A DNA stretch of 64,000 bases from Cercophora sp. LCS_1 (GCA_036250225.1 JAPZLL010000039.1:248001-312000); one strand, 5' to 3'; positions 1-11,714 are shown, counted from the stretch's first letter. The notes: generated by a model from the sequence alone, not told the origin. Numbers and translations are program-made.

Positions 1-1060
1 TTGCCGAAGGGACCTCAAACCCCTCGGGGGCAGACATGATGGTCAGCCCGTCCCGCTGAATGGTAACCCATGGTTTATCAACGCCCTGCTTTTCGTCGTA
101 GTACTGGAAATTCCACAGCCAAACGTCTGGGTTATAAAACTGGTCGTCAAATGTGTGACCAGCTTCGCAGAATCGATGACCGTTGAAGATGGGCGATGGT
201 TGCACGTGTCGGAGCTTGATGCTGGGCCGGACGGGGGACGGAGGCGTCAGGTTTTTGACGACCTCGGCCTGGATGGTATTGAACTTCTCGACCTTGTCGT
301 TAATCTCCTTGCGGAGGCCCTGGACAAGCTTTGGGAACCCGACACTGTAGTTGGCGTGGGCAAAGGTCCAGTCGTTGCAGTCGGGGGTTGTGGCGTCAAA
401 GAAGTGGACGTATGCGCTGAGATACATGTCGAAAGAACCGGTCGGGCCGTCGAGGTTCCCGTCTTGAGCCATGTTCAAGATGTCGGCAAGGACTTCATTG
501 AGACTCCCACTAAACTTGTCGGGATTAGACATGTAGTCGTCTGACTTTGCCAGGTTCTGTTTACACAGTCCCTTGCCGTCAGGATCTTGGTCAAATGCAG
601 GTCCCCAGCCAAAGGGGTGTCCAAAGTCGATGGGCTGGTAGATGCACGCGCGGGCAATGGCTCCAAAAAAGGCATCGTTGCCGCCAAACATACCCCACGC
701 TATACTGGGCTTGCCGGCTCTGTCGGTGAACTGTCGCTTGATATCGGCCATGAGGGTGCCGCCGCATGCCGCAAAGTTGAAGACGGAGTTATCCCCAGTC
801 CAGGATTTGTCCTCAGACATCTGAACACCCCAGGCTTCTCTTGTTCGATAACAGAACTCGGAATCTGTGGGCTGATAAACATTGCTTCGGTTGTAGGCGA
901 CTCCCGATGCCCAAGAGTCGCCGATGACAGCCCATGTGAGAGGGGGCGGAGCATTGTCTGCTTGCGGAACAGGGTTAGGGAGTGCTAGGACCGGGCAGAC
1001 AGCCGCAAAGCTGAAGGCCAACAGTCTACCAGGCCAGCCTGGAAAATTCTTGAACGGCAT
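1..1060 (-). CDS. Secreted SGNH/GDSL-type hydrolase (3' end outside window)
   Basis: The frame is open from an ATG at 1060 down to the window edge (353 codons), so the C-terminus is missing. The first ~27 residues are a signal peptide (basic start, hydrophobic core, AVCPVLALP). Block I appears as GDSWASG at residues 47-53. A GGND motif near residue 123 fits block III, which supplies the oxyanion Asn, and GHRFCE near residue 295 matches the His-containing block V of fungal secreted SGNH esterases. The family hydrolyses ester bonds of lipids or polysaccharide substituents; the substrate here cannot be told from sequence. No intron is needed. The nearest gene starts 505 bp away on the other strand, giving a divergent arrangement. 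Confidence 0.8.
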   Translation of the reverse strand, partial: MPFKNFPGWPGRLLAFSFAAVCPVLALPNPVPQADNAPPPLTWAVIGDSWASGVAYNRSNVYQPTDSEFCYRTREAWGVQMSEDKSWTGDNSVFNFAACGGTLMADIKRQFTDRAGKPSIAWGMFGGNDAFFGAIARACIYQPIDFGHPFGWGPAFDQDPDGKGLCKQNLAKSDDYMSNPDKFSGSLNEVLADILNMAQDGNLDGPTGSFDMYLSAYVHFFDATTPDCNDWTFAHANYSVGFPKLVQGLRKEINDKVEKFNTIQAEVVKNLTPPSPVRPSIKLRHVQPSPIFNGHRFCEAGHTFDDQFYNPDVWLWNFQYYDEKQGVDKPWVTIQRDGLTIMSAPEGFEVPSA

Positions 1061-1565
1061 AGTGTGAACACAAGGAGTGAGAGTGAAAAAGGGCTGAGGA
1101 GTCAGGGAACAAAGAACGAGCTGACTGACCTGATATGACCTGAAAAGTATCGGGATTTATCAAACGACCCAAGACGACAAGGCCAGCTTTCGTGCCACCG
1201 CGCAGGCAGAGAGACTATTCTTAGATAGACGGCTACGCCTCCATCCTTCAAGCAGTTGGTATTCGGACCCAAAAGTTGAAAGTCTCGACACCCCAACAAC
1301 TTGAGCTAACCGCCGACATCAAGTATCATCGAAGATGGCGTGAACGATAGGAGTTTTGAAACAAATCCTGATGTGGTTACTGTGGCTGAGGCCAATGTCG
1401 CCGAGCGGCGTAGATTTCGTGAAGCGCGGGGTCAGTATTCTTGGCTGGCCCCCAAGCCCCGATGCTGAAGACCCAACAGTGTTTCAGACATACTGCCACT
1501 CCAACCAACAACCCAACCTCACAACCACGAGATAATGAGATTATCACTTCGTCCTCATCTCCAAC

Positions 1566-2732
1566 ATGCCCACCTATCATACCCCGTCATTGTCGACAAC
1601 TTTGAAGAACATCTTCTCGCGCATCAATTGCATCATGTATCGTTATTTCCGCTTCGTTCTCGCCGCAGCGCTGTCCGCTCTTCTCCTCCAGCTGGTTGCT
1701 GCATCCTCCCAAATCGCTCTCGGAGCCGCTGAGCAACAACCTTTGGGGGGGCTAGAACCATCCAGTGCCCCAGTCGCACGGAACTTCAGCGTCGGCTTCT
1801 CTCTCCACAGCTCCTACGGCGCCGCGGCCATCATCTTTTCCTACCCAGATGGCAAGCGGGAAACGCACACAACTGTGTATCACGGGAGCTCCGAATACCG
1901 CCGCGTGATGGCAAAGCTGTCTTTGGAGTCATCAAGGCATATAGCACCCCCCTACAACGACGATGGGGAGTACTGGGCCGACCAGCCACGAAAGGCTCTT
2001 CGTTTGGCAGCAAAGCTCAGCGGGCTTCCCGCCTCGTACGAAGTCGGAATCCTCGCAGACACGCTCCGCCACCTTCGGTCCCAGCTCCAAGGCGCCTTTG
2101 GCATCCAGGTAACCGAAGCTGTATTCGCCGCCCCACATCTAGTTGCCCTCTACCAAGACGACCTCGAAGACGCCGCTGAACATCTCGGCATCCGCTATGT
2201 CACGCCCAAGCATGAGTTTCTCCCATTAGTTTGGGAGACCTCGGCCGCGTACGCAGGTCACGGCTTTGGTCTGTGTCCAACTTGGTGGGATGACCAAAAG
2301 TGCATGGCCGAAGACCGCGAGGAATCTAAGGTTTTGCTGTTCGCTGTGCACTACAGCCGTAGCGCACTAACAGTGTCGTTGGCAAAGATCCTTCATTCCG
2401 CCACGAGTCTGTACGAGCCGGACTGGCGCCATGCTGAGAACTACACCCTCGGGCAGGACGCTCTTGCGAAATATGATCGGGCACCGGATTACTGGGGTGA
2501 TGTGAAGAGCCATCTGTTGAGCATCTCGAGGGAGTATCCTAGTTTCGAAAAGCCGGATTTGGTGCTGATTACGGGCAATGCGGCCGATGGGGAGTTCAAG
2601 CATGTCCTAGAGGAGGCTTTGATGGAAGATATGGGCAGAGTGCCGCCTTTTATTGATCGAGATCCTGTGGTTGTCGCTGCAAAAGGCGCCGCCGAGTTTA
2701 TGAGACGCGGCCCTGCTCCGTGGTCGAGTTGA
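1566..2732 (+). CDS. Secretory actin-like ATPase/Hsp70-fold protein
   Basis: Single exon, 388 aa from the ATG at 1566. A second in-frame ATG at 1635 (residue 24) starts with MYRYFRFVLAAALSALLL, a cleaner signal peptide, and may be the true start. The rest resembles the actin/Hsp70 (ASKHA) fold found in many fungal proteins annotated as Hsp70-like. A phosphate-1-like strand occurs at residues ~73-85 (FSVGFSLHSSYGA), and the C-terminus ends with the family-typical DPVVVAAKGAAEFMRR near residues 367-382. It is much shorter than true Hsp70 (about 640 aa) and lacks a substrate-binding domain, so it is not a canonical chaperone. Function is unknown. The signal sequence suggests ER or extracellular location, which is unusual for the fold. 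Confidence 0.7.
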   Translation: MPTYHTPSLSTTLKNIFSRINCIMYRYFRFVLAAALSALLLQLVAASSQIALGAAEQQPLGGLEPSSAPVARNFSVGFSLHSSYGAAAIIFSYPDGKRETHTTVYHGSSEYRRVMAKLSLESSRHIAPPYNDDGEYWADQPRKALRLAAKLSGLPASYEVGILADTLRHLRSQLQGAFGIQVTEAVFAAPHLVALYQDDLEDAAEHLGIRYVTPKHEFLPLVWETSAAYAGHGFGLCPTWWDDQKCMAEDREESKVLLFAVHYSRSALTVSLAKILHSATSLYEPDWRHAENYTLGQDALAKYDRAPDYWGDVKSHLLSISREYPSFEKPDLVLITGNAADGEFKHVLEEALMEDMGRVPPFIDRDPVVVAAKGAAEFMRRGPAPWSS

Positions 2733-3937
2733 GACGTGGGTGCGTTAATTGAATTGACTTTGACATGGAACTTTGGCAAGGGAAAACTGCTCATTCGGCG
2801 TGCACTCGTGCCTTCCAAGGAGAGACTGCTGCTGACATTGAGAATGATCCAAAGTTGTGCGCCGAGGGAAGGAGCAACCCTGACACCTGCACACACCAAA
2901 ATGAAACAACCCTTGCAATCTGCCCCCAACAATAATTCGAATGAGAGAGGCGCCGATACTGTTATTCCTTCATACCTACGGTCAGTGGATATTCATAAAC
3001 TTGTCGTCAACCCTACCGCACTGATGCGCGGAATCATCGACCACTCCCTTCGCCCTCCCACGCGATACCGCATCGACAAATGACGTCACGATACCTTGCC
3101 GCGCGGATACCTCAACGGATTATTTACAGGATTCCAGGCGACCATGTCATTCCTGTGGCCTAGACTTCGGCGCATACTCACCAAGTCGTGCCTCACCCTT
3201 GCGCTGATGAGACCTTTAGTTTTTATCAAGCGCCTAGCGACGCCGCGTCTCTGATAAACGGCCAACAAGAAACCGACCCGGCTACGTTTTGCTGTGCGGC
3301 GAAGAGGCGTTGTGCAACCAACATCCATCGGCTTGCGGTCGCGGGCCAACTGCTTGCGCGCCGCAATAGTCCAGGCCGCCGAATCCAACCCCGCTCAAGC
3401 TTGATGGCGGGTGGCGACCTTTCCAACAATAAACCCCGCGCCCTCACCGCCACCCTTTTTTGCTACCAACCGACCTTCCTACAACCGTCGTTTCTCAGCT
3501 ACTCGAGCGCTACCATCTCCATCTCTTGTATCGTGCCGCCGACTAGCCGCCTCCTGGCAATTTCGAGGTCCTGAAACATTGCCGCCTGCGGGCAGAAGCC
3601 AAGAAGATGGATATCGAGAAGGATGTTGACAGCCAGACACCAAGAGTTCAGGGGGAAGACCCAGGCCACATGACCCAGGAGGCCATTGCGGAGGACCCAA
3701 GGTATGCTCAGGCTTTTCTTATTGGTACCTGAAACACCTTGCGATCTTGGTGAGCCCAGAGCAAGTTCGCTCTGGGCTGGGCGAGAAGAAACCGATATAA
3801 AATCCATTCATGTCTCGAAGCTTTCAACGGGTTTGGGTCAGTCAGTTTCATCGCATCACTTCCACTACTTCATTGTTTCCCCATCGTACCTGTACTAGTC
3901 CGTTCCATTGCCTTGCATCAGCGGTGCCATTTCAAAC
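2733..3937. other. Intergenic region with one possible orphan exon
   Basis: No convincing gene. A 32-codon open stretch from the ATG at 3607 runs into a good donor (AG|GTATGC at about 3699), so it could be a first coding exon. No continuation in a compatible frame was found before the protease gene, so it is left unassigned. Confidence 0.3.
3796..3802 (+). promoter_or_regulatory. Candidate TATA box of the subtilisin-like gene
   Basis: TATAAAA lies 136 bp upstream of the ATG at 3938, in the right orientation. This is a consensus match only. Confidence 0.4.
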
Positions 3938-6721
3938 ATGCATCTTCTAAATACCTCCGCGCTTCTATATCTCATCATCTTCGCTCGCCAGAGTGTCGCG
4001 GCTAACGTCCATCGTTCCCCCCAAAGCTCGGGATCTAGCGGCAAAACGGCATACACCCTCGTGCCGGTTACGGGTTCTAACTACAATGAGACCGCTGCAT
4101 GGATCAAGGGTACCATGGGTGTTGATGACATTCTCCCCTGGACCGATGTCCAAGGTACCCTCAAGTCATGGACTGTCGAATGCGATAGCACCGACCTCTC
4201 CAAGCTCATGAAGCACCCGGGAATACAGAGCGTCAAAGTGCTGGAAGTGCCGGAACCGAGGGTCAAGGTCAAGAAAGCTGGCACCAAGACCACGACGAAC
4301 AAATACACCGGGACGAAGCCGTTGCCACAAAAGACCGAGGCCGCTGAGGAACCCATCAGAGCCGCAGGCCGTTCGACAACTGTGAAGACGTACTATGCAG
4401 TCCCCACACCCGAGCCTTACACCGAGCCGGAGCCTGAGCCTGAGCTGGAGATCGCAACCCCCAAGACGAAGACCAAGGCTCCTTCCGCCTCACCCACCAA
4501 GAAGGTGACCGAGTACTACAAAAGGGAGGAGGCTTCCCAGCAAGACAGTGGTGCAGGGCCTCTTCTTGAGCGCCAAGAAGAGAACGCGGTCGAGCCTTGG
4601 ATCTTATATCCGGCGGATCCGTCAAACGAACCGCAGAACCAAGAGACGGAAGGGTTCTTGAAGACGCTCACCAACGCCGACCCGCTTCGACACTTCCACA
4701 ATGACCTCCTTGACTTTTGGACGATTGACATGACCACTGCCCAAAGCGCAGAGGTGGCCAAGAATCCCGGCGTCAGTGGAGTCGAGCTGGACCCTCCGCT
4801 GGATCTCAACCGCGCGTACGGACCCCTGAGCCCGGAGCCAGTACCATCGCCGTCAGCGACGCTCGCGAAAGCGCTGGATAAGCGAGAAGTCAAATACTCA
4901 ACACAAGCACGGGCGGTGAGTGAGCTAGTGTCGGTCAGCCAGCCAAGGTACGCCCCACGCGCCATTCCGGACTGTTTTGAATGGTACCCTGATCTGGAAC
5001 TACGCTAATGCCTCCTGAGATCCACAGCGCCGTCCCAAATTTGAACGACCTTGAGAACTACGTCTTTGAGAGCAATAACGGACGAAACAGCTTTGTCTAC
5101 CATGTAGAACAAGGCGTCTCGTTTACGAAACAGGCTGCCGAGTTTCCAAATCTATCCGACGGCCATATTCTTACCGCCCGAGCCAGGCAGCAACGGCTCA
5201 ACGTCGACGACGACCCGGAGGAGGACTCGCACGGCACCTGCACCGCGGGGAAGGCAGTTGGCCAGAAATACGGAGTGGCGAAAAGAGCAACGCTGGTCGT
5301 TGCCAAGATGGCGAGGCTTCAACTTTCCGAAATGGTAGAGTGCCTAGAGTTGGTTGCGAAAGATATCAGGCTCTTGTCTCGGCGCCAGAAACGAAGCGTT
5401 GTGACTATGTCCATGGCAGTGAGGTTCCCGTTTGACCCCAACAGTCAGATTCAGCGCAGACTCAAGGCCCGCATCCAAGACCTCTTTGACCTTGACGTTC
5501 CAGTTATCGTTTCTTCCGGGAACGACGGCGTCAACACTCCCGAAATCAACTCTGTGCCGGCAGTGTTCGCAGACAACAGTTTCCCCCTGATTGTCGTTGG
5601 ATCCACAAACACTGCCGGCGTTGAGTCATCCTTCTCCCAGAGAGGTCCCCGACTCACCACACGCGCTATTGGAGAAGACATCACCTGCATGCCAAAAGAT
5701 GGATCCACTCCAAGAAGAACCGACAAAGGGACATCATATTGTGAGAAACATCTCGCCCTTTCTCTGTCTCCGCATCTACTGACAACATCCCAGCCGCTCC
5801 TCTAGTTGCCGGCGAAATCGCCAACCTTCTCTCCTACGACGCGATCCCGTTCGACACCACAAGCGGTAGTCTTGTTAAGAGCGCCCGCGATTACATCAAA
5901 ACCAAAGCCTCTGCTGGCTGGGACCGCACCCCCAACACCCGCATGCTCTACAACGGCGTCCCGGAAGCCAACAACCCGCCGAAGGGCTCAGGAACCTCCC
6001 AACCCGGACCCGTGACCGAAACCAACGAATGCGCCGGTCTCAGCGCCAACAAGTACAACGATCGTGAGGCCATCCGCGAAGTCATCGAAAACAAGTTCTG
6101 CAAGGATGCCGTTGCACAGGGAACACTCGACCCCAACACTGCCTCCATCGCCCGCCGCTATTACGAGGGAACACCCGAGGAAGTCGAAGTGGCGATTGAC
6201 TTTCAGCCCGGGTTGGATTTTGAGCCCAACGAGGCTGACTGCGTCCGACTCTTGCTTAATGCTGTTACCGATGGCTGCGACGGAAATGATCCCGAGGGAA
6301 ATCCGCAGAACTACAAGGGCGGTGGCAAGGTCACGACTGGTGAGGTGACGTATCGGATCCAGCCGAGGGCGCCGAGGCAGCCTGCAAAGAATGGGATCAT
6401 GGGAGGATGCGACAGCACTTATAAGGTTTTATTCAACGATTATGTGATGTGGGGACATGGATGGTCGTCGAAAGACTTTGGGGAGGCGCTAAAAGGCCAG
6501 GTGGATGATTGTGCATTGCTTCCGGGGACGTGGGATTTCCAGTATGGGTTGGGGGATGATGGGCGCGAGGTATGTCCCTTTCTCATCTTTCTGTGACAAC
6601 TACTGACACGATGTAGTGGACTGCAAAGTTTAGGACCGGTGTCTTTCAGAGAGGTTGTGTTGGGCAGGCGGGTCTGGAGTCTGGCGCTCCGGGTGGATTT
6701 GGATGTGCTGGGTCGGGTTGA
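3938..6721 (+). CDS. Secreted subtilisin-like (S8) protein with two propeptide-like domains
   Basis: Four exons: 3938-4983, 5028-5740, 5794-6569 and 6617-6721 (879 aa). Introns are 44, 53 and 47 nt with GT-AG ends. The ATG at 3938 opens a signal peptide (MHLLNTSALLYLIIFA). Residues ~38-104 and ~222-288 are two similar inhibitor-I9-like segments, the first ending HPGIQSVKV and the second NPGVSGVEL, separated by a Pro/Thr/Lys-rich linker. The S8 domain keeps the His motif (SHGTCTAG, His417), oxyanion Asn (SSGND, Asn514) and Ser motif (GTSYSAP, Ser585, rebuilt across intron 2). The position expected for the catalytic Asp reads VYHVEQG, with Glu376. After the protease domain there is a Cys-containing extension of ~270 residues of unknown type. 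S8 enzymes hydrolyse proteins outside the cell; whether this one is active is doubtful given Glu376. Confidence 0.8.
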
Positions 6722-6872
6722 GAGCCCTTCGCTTTTCCTTTTTTTCCTGGGCTATTTTGTTTTCCGTTGAATTGGTCACAATTTTTTGGGCAGTTTGAAA
6801 TGTTCATGTTGTTTTTATCTTTCCTAAGCTATCCCTATACCGAAATTCGACACCGTAGTTGCAGCTCAGCCC

Positions 6873-7587
6873 CTACGCAGGCACAGGAACAACCCACCCA
6901 TTGAACCTTTCCTTCAGTGTCGGCGTCTCAGCTGGCGCCAATCCCCTGTAATACCTTTCCACCACCGCCATCTCAATGCTCTGACCGCCCGAGAGAATCG
7001 CCACACTCTCAACAGGCGTCATCGTCCACGTCTTGTTCACCCCCTTTTGCGCCTTAGCCTTGACCTCTCTCTTGCCCGCCACGCGAAGATGCACATCGGT
7101 GTTTGATTTGAGTTCTATACTAGCGTTAGCATCAACCCTTTCACATCCAACTGCCAGAAAAGAAATCAAACTCACGCCACGGATTCCCCATCCAACTCGC
7201 CATTGGCCGAATCTCGTAGATGTCCACAACCACCATCCGCCCCTCTACAACCGCACCCCAACGTGTCAACATGGCCGTGTGCACGGCACTAGCGTTCGCA
7301 TTCGTGAGCGCAGACGTTGTCTTGAACGCGGCGTTCTCAAACTTGCGCACGTTCATGACTTCCATCCCACTCGCGTGCATGACGGCCTTTTCGGCGACGC
7401 TGAGCTGCGGCGCCGGCTGCACAAAGCCAGCCAATGTGGCTGCGTCTTGGCGCATCTTTGCTACGGCTGCTTCGTCTTCGGGGGAGAGAAGCGGGAACAT
7501 GGGGTACTGCCGGATGTGGGCGAAGGGGTCGCCGCCGCCGTGGGCGAGAGGGGCTGAGGTCGGCGGGGGGGCGTAGAGGGTTGCCAT
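6873..7587 (-). CDS. Conserved-looking hypothetical protein, 217 aa
   Basis: Two exons: 7587-7176 and 7114-6873. The 61-nt intron has donor C|GTGAGT, branch GCTAAC and acceptor TATAG. The ATG at 7587 (MATLYAPPP) is the first in frame. The N-terminus is Pro-rich, followed by an Ala-rich helical segment and a mixed segment (WGAVVEGRMVVVDIYEI). No signal peptide or membrane segment is visible. I do not recognise the family. It converges with the protease gene, with 151 bp between the stop codons. A TATATAT stretch about 110 bp upstream (7696-7702) could serve as TATA box. Confidence 0.6.
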
Positions 7588-8298
7588 TTTGGGCGGCTGC
7601 AAGACCAGGAGAAGACGGGAGACAGGTTTGGAGGAATCTGGAGAGTCAAGTTGGCGAGTGAAATGACTTGACGACGGGCTCGGTAATCGGGTGGGTATAT
7701 ATCAACAAACCCCTGGATCGCGGCTGGATGGATTGGCGCAACGCCACGTCCCGTTTGGGAATATTTCCGAACACGCGCACCGCACCAAGGCCACCCTAGC
7801 GATCAGCCCTATCAGACCGGCTGCTTGACCGTTCCCTTGGGTCGTTCTGGGCCCAATGGGCACTGCTCGATAACGAGGAGGCTGGACCGCTTCGCCAAGT
7901 GGCTGGTGGAGGAAATCAGCGGTCGGAATTGAGCCGGATTAGGATAGTATTGCGATCGCAGTGCTATCAAAGCTGCATTCTGTGCTGGAAGAACGCCTTG
8001 CTGGTTGGGGCGTCTTGAACTAGCCGCACAGGGCCTGCGTCCCGGGCGTTATCCGTCGAATCCTGTCGGACGTCATCGCCAAGTCCCCTACCCTGCCGCA
8101 GCTCTTGGACTATGTAACCGTATTGACGACTGTACTTCAGCGTCCATTTCGATTGCAGTTGACCAACCAGCTGCGTCAGGGCCGCCCTAATGCTTTCGGG
8201 AGCATTGAACGAGCCATTTGCACAATAACATCGGCCAAAGCCTTCGAGTCCGGGTCCCATACAGGGTTTCCCCTGCCCCTTGGGCGCTCTTCTGCGCC
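7588..8298. other. Intergenic; possible 3' debris of the broken ankyrin gene
   Basis: No intact gene. Minus-strand frames directly below 8299 contain short stretches that could continue the ankyrin protein, but they are interrupted by stops. Confidence 0.3.
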
Positions 8299-8884
8299 TC
8301 ATTCACTCGGGAGGATGATGGAAAGAGGCGTCTTTCCGCCTGAGTCCGTCACACAGGGATCCCCACCGTGCTTCATAGCACAATCCAGCATATTCGCCGC
8401 GTTGTCGCCGATATGGGGTACACCAGAAAGCTCGTGAAGAATGGTCCGACCCCCATGATTCTTGGCGTTGAGTGATGGGCCCATGTACCAGTCGGCCTCG
8501 CCAACCTTGACGCCATGACCCAGGAGCAGAGCCAGCGTGGGGGTTTCTCGCTTCTTTTGCGGTGCATGTGCTAGCTTCGTCTGGCAGGCTGAAGGATTTG
8601 GTGCCGCATTCCAGTAATTCCGAGAGTTCCTTGAGGGATAGTCGACAAGATTCCAGGGGCACGTTGAGACCTGCGGTCGACGGACTTTCCGACGGCGCGG
8701 TTTGCTGTTGCGTTAGGTCAAGCGCTCGGATGATAGGTTCCGGACTCTGCATCTCAGTCTTAATGGCCGTGAGATGTTGCAGCGCGGCCTTAATCGCGAA
8801 GACACAAGAACAGCAACTGGAGATGATTTGGCTCGTCAGCTGGAGGACAGCCGCCACCGACGCCGTGATACTTGAGGGATCCAC
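8299..8884 (-). pseudogene. Relic of an NLR-type gene: N-terminal domain plus ankyrin repeats
   Basis: From 8884 downward, the first ~105 codons read like the N-terminal domain of fungal STAND/NLR proteins (DPSSITASVAAVLQLTSQ), but the first codon is GTG and no in-frame ATG precedes it. The frame then becomes nonsense. A different frame from about 8555 to 8299 encodes ankyrin-like repeats (NAKNHGGRTILHEL and GDPCVTDSGGKTPLSIIL) and stops at 8299. No donor/acceptor pair joins the two parts, and a full NLR would have a NACHT domain between them. I infer start loss plus internal deletion with frameshift. Confidence 0.65.
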
Positions 8885-9369
8885 TCATTCGTTGCTGGAC
8901 TAAAATATAAGCCTTCTTGGCCACAGGTTAGTTCCTTGGCTGTGGTATGGTGATGGAAAAGATCGAACACGAAGGTTGTGAGGAGAGTTCGTAGGGCCCT
9001 GGTCAACAGCAGGGTTGACGACTCGAAAGTGACTCGACCAGACTTGTTTTAAGCCGAAATATGAGACGTATGCGATCGCACGGTGGTTGAAGTTTTTGAA
9101 GGTTAATTCAGCTGAGCCGAACCGGGTGTTGCTGGGATATGGCCACACGACTTTGGAGCCAACAGCATCGTGCCTTCTCCGTGGGCTGATGAGGGGGTGC
9201 GGTACGCCGTCAAACACGTGACTGCCGCCTTTTCCCCTCTCTCAATTCAGCTCGCTGCTCGCAAGAATTGGAAGCCACCATACTTGCCCGGAAAGCGCCC
9301 AATATTTCCAACGCTCCAAGAATCGGAACCTTCACCTTCACGCGCAACACTCTTTGACATTCCCTGAAT
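8885..9369. other. Intergenic, 5' of the HET gene
   Basis: No coding potential seen. Probably holds the HET gene promoter. Confidence 0.4.
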
Positions 9370-11714
9370 ATGGCCGCAGAACAAGGCGACTATGCTAATG
9401 TTCAAACGACGACAAACTTGAAACCTCTCGGTCAAACACTGGTCACGCTTTCCGTTGCAAACCGGGAGAAGCTCCTCTCCCACGCCAGTCAAGAAGCCAG
9501 CCGCGGCCGGAATGAAGCAGCGGCGATATTGGATCGCCTCCAACAACTCAATCCTGCTGCCGCCAGCTACTTCTCCCCGAAGATTCATGCCATCTCCAAC
9601 CTACCTCTTCGCATGATTTGCTCCCAGGAGCCTGATTCGGAGTCTGTCAAATCCATCATAATCATCAGCTACTCTTGGCATTACCCTTCATGGCAACTGG
9701 CACCAGCTGCGCATCCAATCACCCCAGGCTGGGGAATCTCAAAACCCATGGTGGACGCTATTATGGAGCTCCGAGAGAACGATCAAGAAGCTGTTTGGCT
9801 GGATAGGCTGTGCATCAACCAAAATGACGACGGGGACAAGGAGCTACATATCGGAACCATGGACCTCATCTACCGCTCTGCCCGCCGTGTCATTATCCTA
9901 TTTGAGGATGTCCAGTTGACCAAGGAGGAAAGCGATGCAGGCGTTGCGTACGCAGCCTTCTACGAAGATCTCTGTGGTCAAGTGACAGATCGGAACCTGG
10001 AGGGCAAAGAAAGGAGCGACTTTATCTACTCATATTTCCCAGCCCAGGAAAAGACGTATCGAGAGCAAGGCAAAGGCCACCTCCTCCTAGCGGTCAGACC
10101 TTTCCTGATGAAGATGCTCTCATCCCGCTGGTACACGAGAGCATGGTGCGCACACGAGAGCCGCGTGGCTCGCCACAGCCGCGTTAACAACCCCTTGATT
10201 CTGTGTTTTGGGGACCAAGACCGGGTCCTGTCATTCGAGTTCCGCTTCGTCTTCATGCTCGCAAACATACAAGCCAACATGGAGTTCATTGCAGCAAACG
10301 ACTTTCTGAACTCGTTCAATCCCAACTCGAGAGGCCTGGAGCAGTTGATAATTCGGATGCAACGGGTATTTCCCTCAGACAACGCAAATGCCTCCCCCAT
10401 GGAACATCTCGCTAGTATCATGGACTTTGGCTGTTTATACAAAGGCGACCTCATATCCATTGCCCTGAACACCTCGGGCATCCCGCTAGTCTTCAACGGA
10501 CAGAAGGATGTAGAGACGGAGGAAGATGCCATCTGGCTATTCTCAGTTCTTACCCTGGCAGCGGGTGATATGCAGCCGCTCCTTTTCGAAGGCCACAGAC
10601 TTCGATTATTTAACCCTGACCGAACCCAAGCCACCTCATGGATGAGCCACCCCCGCCCATACTTCCACGGCGATAAGCTCTACACGCCAATGGTAAATTC
10701 CATCACGGCAATAACCCGCCGATACATCAAATAGACCTGCTGGTGTTCCCCATGTTACCCTCTTTACCATCTCTGGCAGCTCAGGACGCAGCGATGAAGA
10801 TTATAAAGAAGCACCATCTCTTAGATCTTGCCATGGACTTCATGCCCCCCCCTGACGTGGATTCCTCACAGGAGAGGGAAATCGAAAGGGCTGTACGAGT
10901 CCAAATCAACCTCCATCAGGGCCAACGGACCAACCGCGATCGTTTAACCAAGCTCGTCGGTCTCTGGCTTGCCTGTGGCATCGACAACGGGCTGGATTGG
11001 ATGATAAGGTTTCCTGAGAGGATTCGGCAAAACACAGAAGCAAAAGAAGGGCTCATCGAGACGGGAACTTTAGGGTGCGCTCGTGATGAACGGCTCGTTG
11101 ATGCTGCTGCATCGCTTTTGGGGCACTTTGGCGAGCAATACCATTCCGACATCACCACCGCTGTCACTCCCACGGCCACCGACGCCGCCGATATTCCCAT
11201 CAACCCTGACAACACCTCTTCAGATGATCACACGCCCATGTTTCAACTCACCAAGTTCCTCACCACCATCCTCGACCCCCGTATCGGCGGCTTGTGCGAC
11301 CTCCCTCACCGTCTCCCCTTCACTGTTGCAAACTCAAGCCAGCCCGACACTGACCCCGCCCCAACCTCCGACTGCGCAATCACTTTCTCCACCTTCTCCC
11401 GGGCATGGATCGCCGTCCCCGCGGCCCTAGCACATCTCAGCGCGTGGCGGAAGCGGGCATGGGTCGTCGAGCCATTCGATCTGCACGATACGTCTGACGA
11501 CACCGCGGGGCAGAAGAGGGGGCTGAGTCGAGAGTTTGGGGACAGGGAGAGCTGGGTTGATGCTTATCCTTTTTTGCATCGTGATAGTGCTAAAGACGGG
11601 GTTGAGGGTGGTGAAGGGAATAGGGTGGGTTGGAGGGTGTGGGGGACCCGAACATTTGCGGGTGCAGGGATTTGGCCTCATATTGTGAGAAGCTCAGTGA
11701 AGTGGAAAATGTGA
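9370..11714 (+). CDS. HET-domain (heterokaryon incompatibility) protein
   Basis: Two exons: 9370-10692 and 10785-11714 (750 aa). The 92-nt intron (donor ATG|GTAAAT, acceptor GCTCAG) removes the in-frame TAG at 10732 and joins the two frames. The HET domain spans residues ~95-290 and includes ISYSWHYPSW and the hallmark WLDRLCINQ at residues 143-151, followed by the RSARRVIILFED strand. A segment after it (RWYTRAWCAHESRVA) fits the usual C-terminal part of the domain. The remaining ~450 residues have no recognisable domain. HET proteins mediate non-self recognition and cell death after hyphal fusion. The domain is intact, unlike the HET relic at 59-61.7 kb. Confidence 0.85.

Noticed and set aside
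3607..3700. Possible first exon with strong donor
   Set aside because: No compatible second exon was found before the next gene.
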